NCBI RefSeq assembly: GCF_000282375.1
Contig: NZ_AKJK01000009.1
Coordinates: 1 to 64,000 of the forward strand
DNA length: 64,000 nt
Source: Pseudomonas sp. GM50
GTDB taxonomy: Bacteria; Pseudomonadota; Gammaproteobacteria; Pseudomonadales; Pseudomonadaceae
Direction of reading: 5' to 3'
The notes under the pieces were generated by a model. That model saw only the letters and a list, made by a program, of their open reading frames with translations. It made no database searches and was not told the DNA's origin. Below are positions 8,007-16,509 of this stretch, in pieces. Each line of letters opens with the position of its first letter. Positions within the stretch are counted from its first letter, which is position 1. The position numbers and the translations under genes were made by a program.

Positions 8007-11000
8007 ATGTTCGAACCCGACAAGGTCCTGGCCTTGAACAATGCCATCGGCCTGCTGGTGGTCGCCGCCATGAACCCCGAGCAGCCGAACGTCGAAGCGT
8101 TGCTCGGTGATTTTCGACTCTGCCTCAACGACTACGAGGCCTGGGCGGAAAACTTCTGGAGCGGTGGGGCGCTGAGTGTCGAGCAGGTATTCAAGGTCGG
8201 CAACGAAGTCCGGCTCAGCGCACCGAAGGACTCCACCGCCCCTGTCAGTTCGACGCTCGCCATGTGCCCGGCCAGCGGTCCATTGACCCTGGTGCACCTG
8301 TTTGAGGCCGCGCGTTTCGTGCCGATCGGCAATACGCCGGTGATGCTCGAACCGGTTATCTCGCAGCGTAATGGTGAACTGACGTTCGGTGAGCCCGTCC
8401 ACAAAACCATTGGTCCCAGCGGCATCCTTGAAATCCCCGAATGCTGGCGCGGCCAGCGTTATCGCATCACCTTTTTTCCCAATGTTTCAGCTGAGCATGT
8501 CAAAGCGCTCTACGCCTCCTATCAAGGCGTGATCGGCGAGTTGGAAGGCTGGTTGCGCAATGAATGGACGAGTGAATTCCAGCCGTTGTGGGCAGAGTTT
8601 TCCGAGGCAGGGTTCACCCAGCGCTACGGCCTGCTGCAACAGGCCGACTGGCGCGGCTTCGAGCGTTCGCTGCAGGGTTTGTGGGATGACGTGAAGCAGG
8701 TCTACGCCCTGCTGGCAGACCTGCAAACCAACAGCGAAAAACTCCTTGAGTACCTGACTCAAGGCGAGCTTGAGACGTTGCTGAACGCTTCGGCTGAAGC
8801 CATCGCCAATGTGTTGCTGATGTTGAGCGATGAACCGTTGATGTTCATCCATCTCGCGGCCTTTACCAGTTGGCTGAGGATGCTGCCGCCGCAGTACATC
8901 GCCGAAGTCGTGGCGCAAATTCGTACAGAACTGTTGATCAGTTTCCTGCTGGTGCGCCTCACCGGCCCTACAGGCCTGAAGCTCGGCATGAGCGCCAAAG
9001 TATTGGACAAAATCCAGTCCCGGCAGGCTCGGCAGTGGTTGGCGGGGGCCAGTTTGCGGCTGGCCGAACTGGCGGCCAAATCTGACCTGACAGCCCACGC
9101 TGGCGCGCTCAAGCCGCTGGTGGTCAGCGCGCGCAATGCACCACTGAAACCGGCACCGACGGTTCCGTTGCAGATCCGTGCCGGCGACTCTCCAGTTGTA
9201 CAGGTGAACAATCCGGTTGCCATTGCTCGCGACAAGTCCGACGCCATGACCCGGCTGGGCCGTCACGAACCTCACGACGATGCATCGAATCAGGCGAAAA
9301 ACCCCAACGGCGACAGTGCCGATTGCGCGGCACTGACCTGCACCAACAACTGCCCGGTGTCGATGGTCACCGGCGAAGAACTGCTGACCCTGACCGACGG
9401 CTCGCTGGATGGGCTACTGCCGTTTGCCTTTACCCGGTTGTACCGCACCAGCGCGGTGGAGATTGATTGCGGACTGGGCTGGGGTTGGAGCCATTCGTTG
9501 GCACAGCGGTTGGAGCTGGACGATAAACAGGTCGTCTGGGTCGACCATGAAAACCGTCGTACGGCGTTTCCGCTGCCGAGTGTCGAGCGCCCGGTGATCC
9601 ACAACAGCCTCTCGCGGGCGGCGATTTACCTCGGAGGCGAACCGGAGGAGTTGATTCTCGCGCTGGCTGGCGAGACGAGCCGGTTCTACCACTTTCGAGA
9701 GGGGCGCTTAACGGCGATCAGCGACGCCTACAACAACCGCCTCCACATCACTCGTGACCGTCTGGATCGCATTCAACGCCTCGATAACGGCGCGGGCCGT
9801 TCGCTGCTGTTTTGCTATGAACGCAGGCACCTCGTCGCCATTGAATACCAGTCGTTTCATCCCACCGATGCCCCGGATGAAGCCTGGCGTACAGAACAGA
9901 CGCTGGTTTTCTATCGCTACGACGCCCGCCAACGGTTGATTGAAGCGACCAACGCCGCCGGTGAAAGCGAACGTTACGACTACGACGACCGGCACGTGAT
10001 CCTGCAGCGGCAACTGGCCGGGGGCGCGAGTTTCTTCTGGGAGTGGGAACGGTCAGGCAAAGCGGCGCGTTGCATCCGGCATTGGGCGTCGTTTTCCCAG
10101 ATGGACACGCGTTATGCCTGGGACGACCAGGGCGGCGTGACCGTCCAGAACATCGATGGCAGCGAAGAGATTTATGTCCACGATGATCGGGCGCGGCTGG
10201 TGCGCAAGGTTGAGCTGGACGGTGGCGAACACCTCAAGGCCTATGACGAACAGGGCCGCTTGGTGGCCGAGCAGGATCCGCTCGGGGCCGTTACTGAATA
10301 CCGTTATGACGAAGTCGGTCGGTTGGTGGCGCTGATTCCGCCAGAAGACGAGCCAACATCCTACGAATACCGCAACGGTTTCCTGCATGCGCGCTATCAC
10401 GGCAAAGCGGTGTGGAAATATCAGCGCAATGTTCAGGGAGACGTCACCGAAGCCACCGATCCGGATGGCCAGGTCACTCACTATCACCACGACGCTCAGG
10501 GGCGTTTGCTGTCAATCCGCTACCCGGACACCAGTCGGCATGTGTTCGTCTGGAACGCCTTGGGGCAGTTGCTCGAAGAGACCTTGCCGGACGGTGGTCA
10601 GCGGCGCTTTTCCTACGATGCGCTAGGCCGGCAGACGACCCGTCAGGACGAACACGGTTCGCTCACCCAGTACCAATGGGATGCCGTCGGTCGACTGGTT
10701 CAGACGACGCTGCCGACCGGCGCCACTCGCTCCTTCAGTTACAACGCCTACGGCAAGATCACCGCTGAAAGCGATGAGCTGGGCCGCGTCACCCGCTACG
10801 AATACGCCGACGATTTGCACCTGGTCAGCCGCCGGATCAACCCCGATGGCACGCAACTGCGTTATCGCTACGACAGCGCGCAGCTGCTGCTGACAGAAAT
10901 CGAAAATGAATCCGGTGAAAAATATCGCCTGGACTACACGCCCAACGGCCTGATCCGACAGGAAACCGGCTTCGACGGCCGCCGTACTGCTTATAGCTAC

Positions 11001-12884
11001 GACCTCAACGGCCACCTGCAGGAGAAAACCGAGTTCGGTGATGACGGTTCGCAACTGGTTACCGGCTATCAACGGGATTCGGCTGGACGTCTGTTGGTCA
11101 AGACCCTGCCCGATGGCGTCAAGGTCAAGTACCGCTACGACCGCCTCGGCCGACTGATCAGTGTCGACGACGGCCAAGACCATCCGCTGGAGTTCGAATA
11201 CGACGCCCAGGACCGGCTGATCACCGAGCACCAAAGTTGGGGCACCTTACGTTACCGCTACGACGCGTGCGGCCGACTCAATCACCTGCGCCTGCCAGAC
11301 AACAGCAAACTCGATTACCACCACGCCAAGGGCGGCGCGCTGACGGCCATTGACCTCAATGGCACACGACTCACCAGCCACCAGTTTTCCTTCGGTCGCG
11401 AACAAAACCGCCAACAGGGTCTGTTGCTCAGCGAATACGCCTACGACGACCAGAGCCGGCTGAAGGCCCATGCCGTCAGCCAACATCAACATCCGCTGTA
11501 CCGTCGCGACTATGCCTACAGCGCCAACGGCAATCTCGACCACATCGCCGACACCCGCCACGACCAGCGCAGCTACCAATACGACTCGCTCGACCGCCTG
11601 ATCCGCGTCCGCCATTCCCGTGATCAATCGCCGGAAAGCTTCGCCCACGACCCTGCGGGCAACCTGTTGATGCAGGATCGTTCCGGCGTTGCAAAGGTGC
11701 TGGGTAATCGCCTGCTGATGCAAGGCGATCGACATTACGACTACGACGCCTTCGGCAACCTGATCCGCGAGCGTCGCGGCACCGCGCAAAAACTCGTCAC
11801 CGAATACCACTACGACTGCCAGCACCGGTTGATCGGCGCCACCCTGCCCAATGGCAGCCAAGCCACTTACCGCTACGACGCCTTCGGCCGCCGTACCAGC
11901 AAATCCGTCGACGGCAAAACCACCGAGTTCTTCTGGCAAGGCGACCACCTCGTCGCCGAACACAGCCAGGATCACCATCGAAGCTACATCTACGAACCCG
12001 GCACATTCCGTCCACTGGCCATGCTCGACGGCAAAGGCCCACGTCAAGCCTGCCCGTTCTACTACCAACTCGACCACCTCGGCACACCGCAAGAACTCAC
12101 CGACTACAGCGGCGACATCATCTGGGCCGCCCGATACACCGCCTACGGCCGACTCACCCGCCTGAACCGCGACACCCACCAGGTCCTCGATCAACCGCTG
12201 CGCTTTCAAGGACAGTATTTCGACGCGGAAACCGGCCTGCATTACAACCGGCACCGGTACTACAATCCGGATGTCGGCCGGTATCTGACACCGGACCCGA
12301 GCAAGCTGGCGGGCGGGTTAAACGGGTATCAGTACACGCGCAATCCGGCGGGTTGGATTGATCCGCTGGGGTTGAGTGAGTGTCCTGGAGGGGATGGGTG
12401 TAAGAAGCCGTCGTTTGGGGATGAGGATCCGGCGGGTAAGGTGGGGGTTGATGAGGGGGAGCCAACAACGCCTTCACCTAAAAAAGAAGAGGATTACTTA
12501 TACCGCGGGGATGAACGAGAGCCCAATGATGTATTTCAAAACGGCTTTAAAAGCAAAGGGAAAAGTAATGATCTATTACTCCACTCTATAGATAGTGAAA
12601 ACCCACCGAGTAATTTCATCAGCACGTCGCCGTCGCGAGATGTTGGCAAACTTTTCGCGACCGGTTATCACACAAAAGTAGGTTACCTCTATACTCTTAA
12701 AAAAATAGATGGATATGATTTGCAGAAAGAGCTTGGACAAGCTTATCTTTTCGGAGCAGAAAAAGAGATAGCGATCGCTAACCGTATAGAAAATGTCGAC
12801 GTACTTGGCGCCACCCTAATCATTGATGATGGCAGAGAGCTCGGCTACTCCATACCTAATCCGTACAGGATAATAAAAAAATGA
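8007..12884 (+). CDS. Rhs polymorphic toxin with C-terminal ADP-ribosyltransferase-like domain
   Basis: 1625 residues. The first ~440 residues have no PAAR domain and include one hydrophobic stretch. A DUF6531-like segment (CPVSMVTGEELLTLTDGSLD) begins near 450, and dozens of YD repeats (YRYDxxGRL type) run to about 1370. The core ends with DHLGTPQEL, RFQGQYFDAETGLHYNRHRY and the IDPLGL boundary near 1452. The variable tail (about 1455-1625) has the R-STS-E layout of cholera-toxin-like ADP-ribosyltransferases: YRGDE near 1498, FISTSPS near 1536, EKEIA near 1584. The tail DNA is A+T-rich, unlike the core, a sign of toxin-cassette exchange. No vgrG or chaperone gene is adjacent, so the secretion route is unknown. 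The next gene overlaps by 4 bp. Confidence 0.88.
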   Translation: MFEPDKVLALNNAIGLLVVAAMNPEQPNVEALLGDFRLCLNDYEAWAENFWSGGALSVEQVFKVGNEVRLSAPKDSTAPVSSTLAMCPASGPLTLVHLFEAARFVPIGNTPVMLEPVISQRNGELTFGEPVHKTIGPSGILEIPECWRGQRYRITFFPNVSAEHVKALYASYQGVIGELEGWLRNEWTSEFQPLWAEFSEAGFTQRYGLLQQADWRGFERSLQGLWDDVKQVYALLADLQTNSEKLLEYLTQGELETLLNASAEAIANVLLMLSDEPLMFIHLAAFTSWLRMLPPQYIAEVVAQIRTELLISFLLVRLTGPTGLKLGMSAKVLDKIQSRQARQWLAGASLRLAELAAKSDLTAHAGALKPLVVSARNAPLKPAPTVPLQIRAGDSPVVQVNNPVAIARDKSDAMTRLGRHEPHDDASNQAKNPNGDSADCAALTCTNNCPVSMVTGEELLTLTDGSLDGLLPFAFTRLYRTSAVEIDCGLGWGWSHSLAQRLELDDKQVVWVDHENRRTAFPLPSVERPVIHNSLSRAAIYLGGEPEELILALAGETSRFYHFREGRLTAISDAYNNRLHITRDRLDRIQRLDNGAGRSLLFCYERRHLVAIEYQSFHPTDAPDEAWRTEQTLVFYRYDARQRLIEATNAAGESERYDYDDRHVILQRQLAGGASFFWEWERSGKAARCIRHWASFSQMDTRYAWDDQGGVTVQNIDGSEEIYVHDDRARLVRKVELDGGEHLKAYDEQGRLVAEQDPLGAVTEYRYDEVGRLVALIPPEDEPTSYEYRNGFLHARYHGKAVWKYQRNVQGDVTEATDPDGQVTHYHHDAQGRLLSIRYPDTSRHVFVWNALGQLLEETLPDGGQRRFSYDALGRQTTRQDEHGSLTQYQWDAVGRLVQTTLPTGATRSFSYNAYGKITAESDELGRVTRYEYADDLHLVSRRINPDGTQLRYRYDSAQLLLTEIENESGEKYRLDYTPNGLIRQETGFDGRRTAYSYDLNGHLQEKTEFGDDGSQLVTGYQRDSAGRLLVKTLPDGVKVKYRYDRLGRLISVDDGQDHPLEFEYDAQDRLITEHQSWGTLRYRYDACGRLNHLRLPDNSKLDYHHAKGGALTAIDLNGTRLTSHQFSFGREQNRQQGLLLSEYAYDDQSRLKAHAVSQHQHPLYRRDYAYSANGNLDHIADTRHDQRSYQYDSLDRLIRVRHSRDQSPESFAHDPAGNLLMQDRSGVAKVLGNRLLMQGDRHYDYDAFGNLIRERRGTAQKLVTEYHYDCQHRLIGATLPNGSQATYRYDAFGRRTSKSVDGKTTEFFWQGDHLVAEHSQDHHRSYIYEPGTFRPLAMLDGKGPRQACPFYYQLDHLGTPQELTDYSGDIIWAARYTAYGRLTRLNRDTHQVLDQPLRFQGQYFDAETGLHYNRHRYYNPDVGRYLTPDPSKLAGGLNGYQYTRNPAGWIDPLGLSECPGGDGCKKPSFGDEDPAGKVGVDEGEPTTPSPKKEEDYLYRGDEREPNDVFQNGFKSKGKSNDLLLHSIDSENPPSNFISTSPSRDVGKLFATGYHTKVGYLYTLKKIDGYDLQKELGQAYLFGAEKEIAIANRIENVDVLGATLIIDDGRELGYSIPNPYRIIKK

Positions 12885-13279
12885 TATTTAAGGTTGAAAT
12901 AACCATAAGCATCGACGGCACAAAGGAAATCGCCAATCTCACATGCGACAACAAAAGCGTAACTATAATTTTTACAATGAAAAGCGGATTTAATAAAATA
13001 TATTCAGACAGTAATTTTTATAAATGCTTCGCTCACCTTCGAGAAGACAACCCCAACATACAATTTCTCTGCAAGGGGTCAAAAATCAACGTACATCCCT
13101 CAAGCATGTCATCACAGATGTCACTTGGCTTGAAAGCATATGAATTGACATTGGGTAAAACGTCATCACTCAACGATGTAGTTAATATCTTTGATTATGA
13201 GGATAACAATCTAACAAACGACCCGCATGAACAATTATCTTTCTATAGACACTGGATTGAATCAGAAAAATCTGATTAG
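12881..13279 (+). CDS. Candidate immunity protein for the Rhs toxin
   Basis: 132 residues starting with the ATG in an ATGA overlap with the toxin stop, so translation is probably coupled. Strongly A+T-rich, like the toxin tail and unlike the genome. No signal peptide or membrane span is apparent, consistent with a cytosolic antitoxin that binds the ADP-ribosyltransferase domain. A segment INVHPSSMSSQMSLGLKAYE and the following LGKTSSLNDVVNIFDYED look conserved-type, but I cannot name the family. The immunity role is inferred from position. Confidence 0.7.
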   Translation: MIFKVEITISIDGTKEIANLTCDNKSVTIIFTMKSGFNKIYSDSNFYKCFAHLREDNPNIQFLCKGSKINVHPSSMSSQMSLGLKAYELTLGKTSSLNDVVNIFDYEDNNLTNDPHEQLSFYRHWIESEKSD

Positions 13280-13288
13280 TTATATGAT

Positions 13289-13313
13289 CAAAAGCCCGGC
13301 TCATGTCCGGGCT
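13289..13313 (-). terminator. Rho-independent terminator of the 13334 gene
   Basis: AGCCCGG (13293) pairs with CCGGGCT (13307). On the minus strand the stem is followed by TTTTGAT. It may also slow transcripts arriving from the immunity gene. Confidence 0.7.
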
Positions 13314-13333
13314 AGATTAGCATCAAAAAAACT

Positions 13334-13690
13334 CTAACCGCCGGTTTTGCCTCCACTTTCTGCTCCACCAGCGGTCTCATTTATCTCAAAATCACCTGAC
13401 TCTCCAGACCCACTTCCAGAACCACTCCCCATCGAACTGCCATCGCTCATCGACCCACTTCCCTCCCCCGGGCTGGTGCTACTCCCGCTGGCATCACCAC
13501 CATTCCCACCACCAATGGTGTCCGGTGGCGGTACCTTCCCATCCGAGGCGCCCGCATTCATTTCCGAGTATGGCGGCATCCCGCCCTTGTCGACCGGCGC
13601 ATCGCGGCCAGAAGATTGAGCAAACGCCGCCAATGAACTGATCGACAATAAGCCGACCACTGTCAGGGTCGTCAGTTTTGACCTGATCAT
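13334..13690 (-). CDS. Secreted Gly/Ser-rich small protein of unknown function
   Basis: 118 residues with a clear signal peptide (MIRSKLTTLTVVGLLSISSLAAFA, cleavage near residue 25), so exported to the periplasm or beyond. The rest is low complexity: GGGNGGDASGSS, then GSGSMSDGSSMGSGSGSGSG and a final GGAESGGKTGG. There is no known domain. An excellent ribosome-binding site, AAAGGAGGT, precedes the ATG. It has its own terminator. It is the first of a run of separately terminated small minus-strand genes. Confidence 0.75.
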   Translation of the reverse strand: MIRSKLTTLTVVGLLSISSLAAFAQSSGRDAPVDKGGMPPYSEMNAGASDGKVPPPDTIGGGNGGDASGSSTSPGEGSGSMSDGSSMGSGSGSGSGESGDFEINETAGGAESGGKTGG

Positions 13691-13791
13691 GGCGCACCTC
13701 CTTTAAAGAGTGCTTTACCTGATGTCTGGCAGCGGTCGCTTTTTAAAGATGCCGCACAAACGACGAGCGGCGATGGATCGCTGCGCAGGTT

Positions 13792-14007
13792 TCAGCTCGG
13801 TTCTCCCGATAGATCGTCACCGGCAATGTCCGGGTCATCGGGATGGGCTTCCACGTCACCGCGCTTCACATCATCGCTGGGTACTTGCTCCACAGCGGTG
13901 TCGTCATCGTCGGGCGGGCGCTGGTCGCGACTCAGGGGATTGGTGGGGGAAGGCAGCGGATATTCGGGGGTATCGTCGATATCGGAGTCTTTTGGATCAG
14001 CGTTCAT
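13792..14007 (-). CDS. Small very acidic protein, unknown function
   Basis: 71 residues from MNADPKDSDIDD, chosen because GAGAGG lies just upstream; a longer frame to 14061 lacks this. Nearly one third of residues are Asp or Glu (PPDDDDTAVEQVPSDDVKRGDVEAHPDDPD) with many prolines. There is no signal peptide and no cysteine, and it is likely disordered. It resembles the next gene (14116) in composition but not in alignable sequence. Function unknown. Confidence 0.6.
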   Translation of the reverse strand: MNADPKDSDIDDTPEYPLPSPTNPLSRDQRPPDDDDTAVEQVPSDDVKRGDVEAHPDDPDIAGDDLSGEPS

Positions 14008-14115
14008 AACGCACCTCTCAATGGACCTGAAAAGCAGATCCTGACATTTCGAGGACAACACCCTAGACGCGGTTCGATCAGAGAGATGATCGGTCGGTCC
14101 GACCGCAAAGCACGA

Positions 14116-14286
14116 TCACTCGTCGTCTTCCTCGTCGTATTCGTCGTACTCGCAATTGCCCACATCGCCTGCGTCATCGGCATCGTTGAGCGGCACCGTG
14201 GCGTCGTCCATCAGAGACCCCGGATCTTCGTTGCCAGGATCGTTGATCGGACCTTCATCTTCCATGCCTTCGGTTTCCGGAGTCAT
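14116..14286 (-). CDS. Small acidic protein, unknown function
   Basis: 56 residues from MTPETEGMEDEG, with a GAGG ribosome-binding site upstream (TTGAGGCATGTC); an upstream start at 14340 is less likely. It is highly acidic, ending NCEYDEYDEEDDE, and probably disordered. There is no signal peptide. Together with 13792 it forms a pair of short acidic proteins inside the accessory stretch. Too short for a firm assignment. Confidence 0.5.
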   Translation of the reverse strand: MTPETEGMEDEGPINDPGNEDPGSLMDDATVPLNDADDAGDVGNCEYDEYDEEDDE

Positions 14287-14368
14287 GACATGCCTCAAAA
14301 CGTTCAGGGGTGTATGAAGTTCGAGGCGTCCTACAGGCAAACGTTCCAGAGTCCTGGTGACAGATACG

Positions 14369-14396
14369 AAAAAACCCGGCGCTGAGCCGGGTTTTT
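14369..14396 (-). terminator. Rho-independent terminator
   Basis: ACCCGGC-GCTGA-GCCGGGT stem with A and T runs on both sides. It ends the minus-strand glycine-zipper gene at 14416 and could work in both directions. Confidence 0.85.
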
Positions 14397-14415
14397 ACTG
14401 TCACTCGATATCGAG

Positions 14416-14841
14416 TTAGCGATGCTTGTACTTATTTTTATGCTTGTGTTTGTGGTTGCCGCCACCGGAATGCGAGCTGCCGCTGTCATTACCCAGGTTG
14501 CTGCCCACCGCGCCACCGGCTGCACCGCCCAGGCCCGCACCAATGGTCGAGCCGGTGGAGCCGCCCAGGCTATTGCCGATCACTGAGCCGCCCGCTGCGC
14601 CGATACCGCCGCCAACAGCCGCTTCTGTTCGACTGCCCTTGCGCGCACCGACCGCGCTACCTGCCGCACCGCCGACGCCGGCACCCACCGCGGCTCCTGT
14701 GCTGCCGCCTAGTTGACCGCCGACCACGTTACCCAACGCGCCGCCAAGACCACCGCCCACTGCAGCGGTGCCGTCGCCGGCAGCCATCGCACCCTGAGCA
14801 ATCAAAAGTCCCAAAACCACCGTGGACAATGTCAAACGCAT
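14416..14841 (-). CDS. Exported glycine-zipper protein, His/Lys-rich tail (paralogue 1)
   Basis: 141 residues from MRLTLSTVVL; a signal peptide ends at AMA-AGDG near residue 21. The body is a chain of glycine-zipper units (GGGLGGALGNVVGGQLGGST, GAAVGAGVGGAAGSAVGARK, GGGIGAAGGSVIGNSLGG). Such stretches pack against membranes in Rcp/OmpA-linked proteins. The tail HKHKHKNKYKHR is rich in His and Lys and could bind metal or anionic surfaces. It is clearly paralogous to 15029: same signal peptide start, same repeat order. It has its own terminator. Role unknown. Confidence 0.75.
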   Translation of the reverse strand: MRLTLSTVVLGLLIAQGAMAAGDGTAAVGGGLGGALGNVVGGQLGGSTGAAVGAGVGGAAGSAVGARKGSRTEAAVGGGIGAAGGSVIGNSLGGSTGSTIGAGLGGAAGGAVGSNLGNDSGSSHSGGGNHKHKHKNKYKHR

Positions 14842-14981
14842 GATATGAACCTCTAATTTCCGCATCGGGGGAAGATCGTGCCGCGGATAGGCATCAGTCT
14901 GGCATCTGCGTCTGTTGAACAGCAAAGCAAATACCGACTGTACGAGATTTGAGCCGCACAATGGAAAAACGTTCCAAAATG

Positions 14982-15010
14982 AAAAAGCCCGGCATCGAGC
15001 CGGGCTTTTT
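14982..15010 (-). terminator. Rho-independent terminator
   Basis: AAAAAGCCCGGC-ATCGA-GCCGGGCTTTTT, a strong bidirectional-looking stem just past the stop of the glycine-zipper gene at 15029. Confidence 0.88.
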
Positions 15011-15028
15011 AAGCGAATCATTTCAGAA

Positions 15029-15394
15029 TCAATGGCGCTTTTTGGACAGATTGCTGCCCACGCCGCCGCCCAATGCACCACCCAGGCCGGCGCCGATGGT
15101 GGAACCTGTCTTGCCGCCCAGGCTGTTGCCGATCACCGAACCGCCCGCCGCGCCGACACCGCCGCCAATGGCCGCTTTGGTGCGGCTGCCTTTGCGGGCT
15201 GCAACAGCACTGCCGGCTGCGCCCGCTACGCCAGCACCAATCGCTGCACCTGTGCTGCCGCCCATTTTCTGGCCGATCACATTACCCAGTGCGCCACCCA
15301 GACCACCACCGAGCGCGGCAGTACCATCACCGGCAGCCATCGCACCTTGAGCAACCAAAAGGCCCAGAACCAGAGCAGGCAGTGTCAAACGCAT
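15029..15394 (-). CDS. Exported glycine-zipper protein (paralogue 2)
   Basis: 121 residues from MRLTLPALVL, signal peptide through AMA near residue 21. The glycine-zipper body aligns end to end with the gene at 14416 (GDGTAALGGGLGGALGNVIG, KGSRTKAAIGGGVGAAGGSV, GNSLGGKTGSTIGAGLGGAL) but ends in SKKRH and lacks the His/Lys tail. A tandem duplication followed by divergence explains the pair. It is probably envelope-located; function unknown. Confidence 0.75.
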   Translation of the reverse strand: MRLTLPALVLGLLVAQGAMAAGDGTAALGGGLGGALGNVIGQKMGGSTGAAIGAGVAGAAGSAVAARKGSRTKAAIGGGVGAAGGSVIGNSLGGKTGSTIGAGLGGALGGGVGSNLSKKRH

Positions 15395-15532
15395 AACGAG
15401 AACCTCAAAAAAGGGAAAACCGAAAGGCCGGAGATTGAATGCTTTAGAGGAGGCAAAGTCCAGACACAAACACGGAACAACCTCGTCATTGGCGACGGTT
15501 GGACAGCATTTATGGAAAAGGTTTTATGACAG

Positions 15533-15620
15533 GCAAAAAAAAGCCCGCTGGGGAGACGGGCCAGGGTACTGCTTTCTAACGGATGAGCTGAGCCTACGTA
15601 GGCAGGTGTGAAAAGTTTGT
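15533..15620 (-). ncRNA. Candidate small RNA ending at an orphan terminator
   Basis: A good minus-strand terminator (GCCCG/CGGGC followed by eight T) at 15533-15561 has no protein gene in front of it. Upstream on that strand are a GCCTACGTAGGC palindrome (15593-15604) and an A+T-rich stretch that could hold a promoter. The only frame here, 15385-15657, runs through the terminator and looks spurious. The 5' end is a guess. Confidence 0.3.
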
Positions 15621-15703
15621 GAAAAAAACCACTAGTGCTCGCAATGTTGTAGGACACTTCCCCGTATTGCCTCCATGCATGCTTTTTTCCCCTTCAAAAA
15701 CAA

Positions 15704-15726
15704 GAAACCCCGCTCAATGGCGGGGC
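15704..15726 (-). terminator. Rho-independent terminator
   Basis: GCCCCGCC-ATTG-AGCGGGGTTTC on the minus strand, just past the stop of the 15743 gene. Confidence 0.75.
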
Positions 15727-15742
15727 TCGTACGAGTCACTGT

Positions 15743-15937
15743 TTACTTCCGGGAAGGCGCACCCAGCTTGGGCATGAATTTCGATTTCGGCCCCCGAGTT
15801 CGAGGTACCGTAGATTTGATTTTGTTGATTTTGATACGGTCTTCACCGAAGCTCGGCACATAGTCCGTCTGACCACACTGCACGCAATTATTGATCGGAA
15901 ACTCTGCCCCGTCGTCTTCGATATACGGCTCAGCCAT
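15743..15937 (-). CDS. Small basic protein with a CxxC pair, unknown function
   Basis: 64 residues from MAEPYIEDDG, preceded by GAGGAGCG. An acidic N-terminus leads to NNCVQCGQTDYVPSFGEDR, a single CxxC, then a very basic end (KIKSTVPRTRGPKSKFMPKLG). It may bind nucleic acid or one metal ion as a dimer, but there is no recognised domain. It has its own terminator. Function unknown. Confidence 0.55.
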   Translation of the reverse strand: MAEPYIEDDGAEFPINNCVQCGQTDYVPSFGEDRIKINKIKSTVPRTRGPKSKFMPKLGAPSRK

Positions 15938-16083
15938 ATCTTCGCTCCTCTCAAAACGGGTCGATACCGGCAAGCCCTATTTGCCTGAAAAATATCGACC
16001 ACCCAGGATTTTGAGACTAGTCGGTCATTCCCGGACTTGTGATTCAGATTATTACGTGCCCGACGAATGGCCAGCGCGGCGTC

Positions 16084-16404
16084 CTACCTAAGCTTGACCG
16101 CCGTCCCGGTCACAAACACCACCACCATTCCACCCTTGCCGGCCGGCATGCTGATCTCATAATCGAGCCCTACCACTGCATCCGCTTGAAGCGCCCGCGC
16201 CCGCTCCTTGATCTCGTCGGTGGCCTGTATCCGCGCATCCTTCAATGCCCGCTCCAACGTTTGAGACCGCCCGCCGAAAAAATCCCGCATACCGGCGAAC
16301 AGATCGCGGATCACGTTAACGCCCTGCACCGACTCAGCGCTGACGATGTCCAGGTAAGCGGTGATTTGCCGACCTTCGATGGTGTGGGTTGTGGTGGTGA
16401 TCAT
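16084..16404 (-). CDS. YbjQ/UPF0145 (DUF74) family protein
   Basis: 106 residues, full length for the family, from MITTTTHTIEG with GAAGGAAATC upstream. It shows the family pattern: GRQITAYLDIVSAESVQGVNVIRDLFAGMRDFFGGRS near the N-terminus, then DARIQATDEIKERARALQADAVVGLDYEI. The family forms a pentameric fold proposed to bind heavy metals; no function is established. Here it sits between small unknown genes. Confidence 0.85.
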   Translation of the reverse strand: MITTTTHTIEGRQITAYLDIVSAESVQGVNVIRDLFAGMRDFFGGRSQTLERALKDARIQATDEIKERARALQADAVVGLDYEISMPAGKGGMVVVFVTGTAVKLR

Positions 16405-16461
16405 GAGATTTCCTTCTTCATAGAGGCACGCATTATTCCCAAGTGTGGAGATGATGAAAAC

Positions 16462-16484
16462 AAAAAGCCCAGCATCGGCTGGGC
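16462..16484 (-). terminator. Rho-independent terminator
   Basis: GCCCAGC-CGAT-GCTGGGC followed by TTTTTG on the minus strand, after the gene at 16510. Confidence 0.85.
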
Positions 16485-16509
16485 GTGGGAATTCGGGCAA
16501 CACTAATCT

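Noticed and set aside
11247..12254. Long minus-strand open frame opposite the Rhs gene
   Set aside because: It mirrors the YD-repeat codons of a clear plus-strand gene, has no start signal, and its low-complexity Val/Ala-rich product has no family.
15385..15657. 90-codon minus-strand frame between the glycine-zipper and CxxC genes
   Set aside because: It reads straight through a strong terminator and overlaps the start of the glycine-zipper gene.
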